Of a stretch of 64,000 nt of DNA, positions 62,575 to 64,000 are shown piece after piece. How positions within the stretch are numbered: position 1 is the first letter of the stretch; every line of letters begins with the position of its first letter. The notes beneath the pieces were generated by a model that was not told the origin of the DNA, did not search any database, and was given only the letters and a program-made list of their open reading frames with translations. The stretch comes from JBMFOH01 sp049969715 [NCBI: bacterium] (GTDB lineage Bacteria; DUMJ01): positions 1-64,000 of the forward strand of contig JBMFOH010000009.1 of assembly GCA_049969715.1 (NCBI GenBank). Direction: 5' to 3'. Made by a program: the position numbers and the translations under genes.

Positions 62575-63389
62575 GAGGAAGGATTGGCTTAATGGGAAAG
62601 ATAGTTATATGCACAGCATTAGCAACATCTGCCTTCTTGGCAGAAGATGTCTTAGGAGAGATAAGGATGTCTATTTCTCCACCTGTATTAGAGATATCCT
62701 TAAAACCTGGCACAAGTTATGATTTTACTATCTTCTTGACTAACCTAGGAGGTACCCCTTTAAGTATAGTATCTAAAGTTCTTCCATTTACGTTGGATGA
62801 GTTTGGAACCCTCATCCTATTGGAAAAACCTGATGAATGGAGCTGTACGGATTGGATAAAGCTTGAAAGGGATCGATTCGAGATACCAGAGAATAGTACT
62901 ATCCCAGTTAAAGGTAAGGTTACTGTCCCATGGGGAATGACAGGGGGGAGACATGCTGCAGTAGTCTTTGAGGTAAGTAGTAGAGAGGCTAAAGAGGGAA
63001 TGGGTGTAAGGATAAAGAGCGGGACATTAATATTTGTGTCTATACCTTTTACCGAGAAAAAGAGTGCTTCTATTGAATCCTTTTCTAGTAAAAAGGACCT
63101 ATCTGGGAATGTAGTATTCTCTATCCTTGTAGAGAATACAGGGAATACCTATATGAAGATAGAAGGAGATATCCTGATAAAGGACTCTCTAGGGAGGATA
63201 GTAAGAAGTATCCCTATCAAAGACGACTACTTGATTCTTCCTTATGGGAAAAGATTAATTCAGAGTGTATGGGAAGAAGCCTGTGAAGGAGAGTTTGTTG
63301 GAAATGTAAGGCTAAATTATGAGGGGCATAAACCCTTGGAGGCATCTACCAGTTTTTTGGTAGAGCCTAGTAAGGAAGGTGCAAAATGA
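62571..63389 (+). CDS. Exported Ig-like protein, chaperone- or DUF916-like
   Basis: This 272-residue exported protein has an N-terminal signal segment (about 8-28). The first beta domain reads SISPPVLEISLKPGTSYDFT, FLTNLGGTPLSI, DEWSCTDWIKLE and VPWGMTGGRHAAVVFEV, the pattern of an immunoglobulin-fold chaperone or DUF916 surface domain. A second Ig-like domain covers about 165-265. There is no C-terminal membrane anchor, unlike Firmicutes DUF916 proteins. It overlaps its neighbours by 4 nt on both sides, so the three proteins are made together, as expected for a chaperone and its clients. Confidence 0.62.
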   Translation: MRGRIGLMGKIVICTALATSAFLAEDVLGEIRMSISPPVLEISLKPGTSYDFTIFLTNLGGTPLSIVSKVLPFTLDEFGTLILLEKPDEWSCTDWIKLERDRFEIPENSTIPVKGKVTVPWGMTGGRHAAVVFEVSSREAKEGMGVRIKSGTLIFVSIPFTEKKSASIESFSSKKDLSGNVVFSILVENTGNTYMKIEGDILIKDSLGRIVRSIPIKDDYLILPYGKRLIQSVWEEACEGEFVGNVRLNYEGHKPLEASTSFLVEPSKEGAK

Positions 63390-64000
63390 AAACCTATCTT
63401 TTGATCCTCCTACTTTTGGTAGTAACTGGAAGTTCTTTAGGGGTAGACCTATATAGATATGATAGAGGACAATGGGTAAAGCTTCCAGAGCCAAATGAAT
63501 ATGGTTCAGTAGAGACAATAGGAGATGCTACAGGAGGATACTGCAACAAATCTGTCTGGGATGTAGGATGGAAGATTGGTACCAATGAGATTATAGAAGG
63601 TTCTAGTGTATCTTTTAAGGACCTAAAACTTGGCTACATATATAATAAAGATAATACTAATATAAATCTACTCCTTACTATACTTGAGAAGAAAGAAGGA
63701 CTTGTTCAACTTGCCCATTCTAAATCTATAGTCCTCGAAGGGGAGTCTGCAGTGGTAAGTTTTGAGGAAGACCTCTTTAGAATCTTTGAAGGATATAATA
63801 TCTCTTATTATTCTCCTATTTCTTCTGTACTCAGTGTTAATGTGCGACCTATAATGAAGGACAAGAGGATAGATGTAGAGATAAAGATAAATTCAGACTA
63901 TATAACTGATGCATCTACAAAAAGAAGTGGTGTAGCTACTACAAATGTAGAGTTAACTGAGGATAAGATTGCAGTAATAGGAGGAATTGTAGAGGAAAGG
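63386..64000 (+). CDS. Exported protein with secretin-like C-terminal motif (partial, runs off the window)
   Basis: ATG 63386 overlaps the previous stop (ATGA). The signal peptide is MKTYLLILLLLVVTGSSLG. After a beta-rich middle (about 20-150), the visible end reads SVLSVNVRPIMKDKRIDVEI and VATTNVELTEDKIAVIGGIV. This matches the core of secretins: L.V.P....dg.I.l.I... followed by T.v.v.dg.t.viGGl. Secretins form large outer-membrane rings for type II/III secretion and type IV pili. The N-terminal portion is far shorter than a classical secretin. At least 205 residues are visible and the stop lies beyond the window. Confidence 0.65.
   Translation, partial: MKTYLLILLLLVVTGSSLGVDLYRYDRGQWVKLPEPNEYGSVETIGDATGGYCNKSVWDVGWKIGTNEIIEGSSVSFKDLKLGYIYNKDNTNINLLLTILEKKEGLVQLAHSKSIVLEGESAVVSFEEDLFRIFEGYNISYYSPISSVLSVNVRPIMKDKRIDVEIKINSDYITDASTKRSGVATTNVELTEDKIAVIGGIVEER

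Noticed and set aside
1-64000. tRNA, rRNA or CRISPR loci
   Set aside because: No convincing tRNA T-loop and acceptor pairing, rRNA landmarks or regularly spaced repeats were seen in the short intergenic gaps.

Overview
The window is about 64 kb of a low-GC bacterial chromosome, densely packed and almost wholly protein-coding. Genes often overlap by 1 to 35 nt. AGA/AGG arginine and ATA isoleucine codons dominate, strong Shine-Dalgarno sites are common, and many promoters carry an extended -10 (TGn-TATAAT). The gene set combines Firmicutes-like items (YhaM, PerR-like Fur, a MiaA/YnbB neighbourhood, ECF vitamin transporters, a YjfB-like motility peptide) with likely diderm items (an OstA/LptA-like exported protein, a secretin-like end). 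Flagellin and a type IV pilin are present, as is the LL-diaminopimelate aminotransferase route to lysine and peptidoglycan. This fits a motile, probably anaerobic and possibly thermophilic, deep-branching bacterium. I cannot name the phylum from sequence alone. I saw no rRNA, tRNA or CRISPR array.

Left end (1-1.7 kb): a decayed IS1634-type transposase abuts a sulfatase that has lost its catalytic N-terminus, followed by a small unknown gene. 1.8-11.7 kb (minus): a GH4 alpha-galactosidase, then a repair-centred operon uvrB-uvrA-uvrC-ogt-(membrane protein)-pyrF-Nudix, preceded by a 28-residue membrane peptide gene. 12-17.2 kb (plus): proA-proC, two Gfo/Idh/MocA dehydrogenases and nagA. 17.2-22.8 kb (minus): a folate-centred operon with a FolT-like ECF S component, isoaspartyl peptidase, YhaM, FolD, 5-formyl-THF cyclo-ligase, dihydrolipoamide dehydrogenase and a Fur/PerR regulator. 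It contains a scar of an aldo/keto reductase gene.

22.8-34.4 kb: a third Gfo/Idh dehydrogenase and a convergent alpha/beta hydrolase. Next is a plus-strand run: O-antigen ligase-like protein, GT4 glycosyltransferase, miaA, dapF, dapL, YnbB-type PLP enzyme, two exported envelope proteins and a zinc dehydrogenase. 34.4-35.2 kb: an FMN riboswitch with a readable terminator/antiterminator switch controls ribU. 35.3-44.5 kb: a flagellin and surface-glycan region with flagellin, a TPR-GT2-TPR protein, a 950-residue methyltransferase/methyltransferase/GT2 protein and rfbA-rfbC-rfbB. Flagellin and the TPR-GT2 gene each have a near-identical sigma-28-type promoter, which ties the glycosyltransferase to flagellar timing and suggests flagellin glycosylation.

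44.6-50.9 kb: a YjfB-like peptide, hflX, a DapA-superfamily aldolase, deoC, prepilin peptidase, a D-2-hydroxyacid dehydrogenase, a type IV pilin and a HAD phosphatase. 51-59.7 kb: an orphan oligopeptide-type binding protein, rmuC-PspC-geranylgeranyl-reductase-like genes, an ABC exporter pair, and an ECF sigma / zinc anti-sigma / RseB-like operon. 59.8-64 kb: a ferredoxin, a PHP phosphoesterase and a three-gene exported cluster. That cluster has two beta-rich secreted proteins and a short protein with a secretin-like C-terminus that runs off the window. It is the best candidate here for an undescribed surface apparatus.
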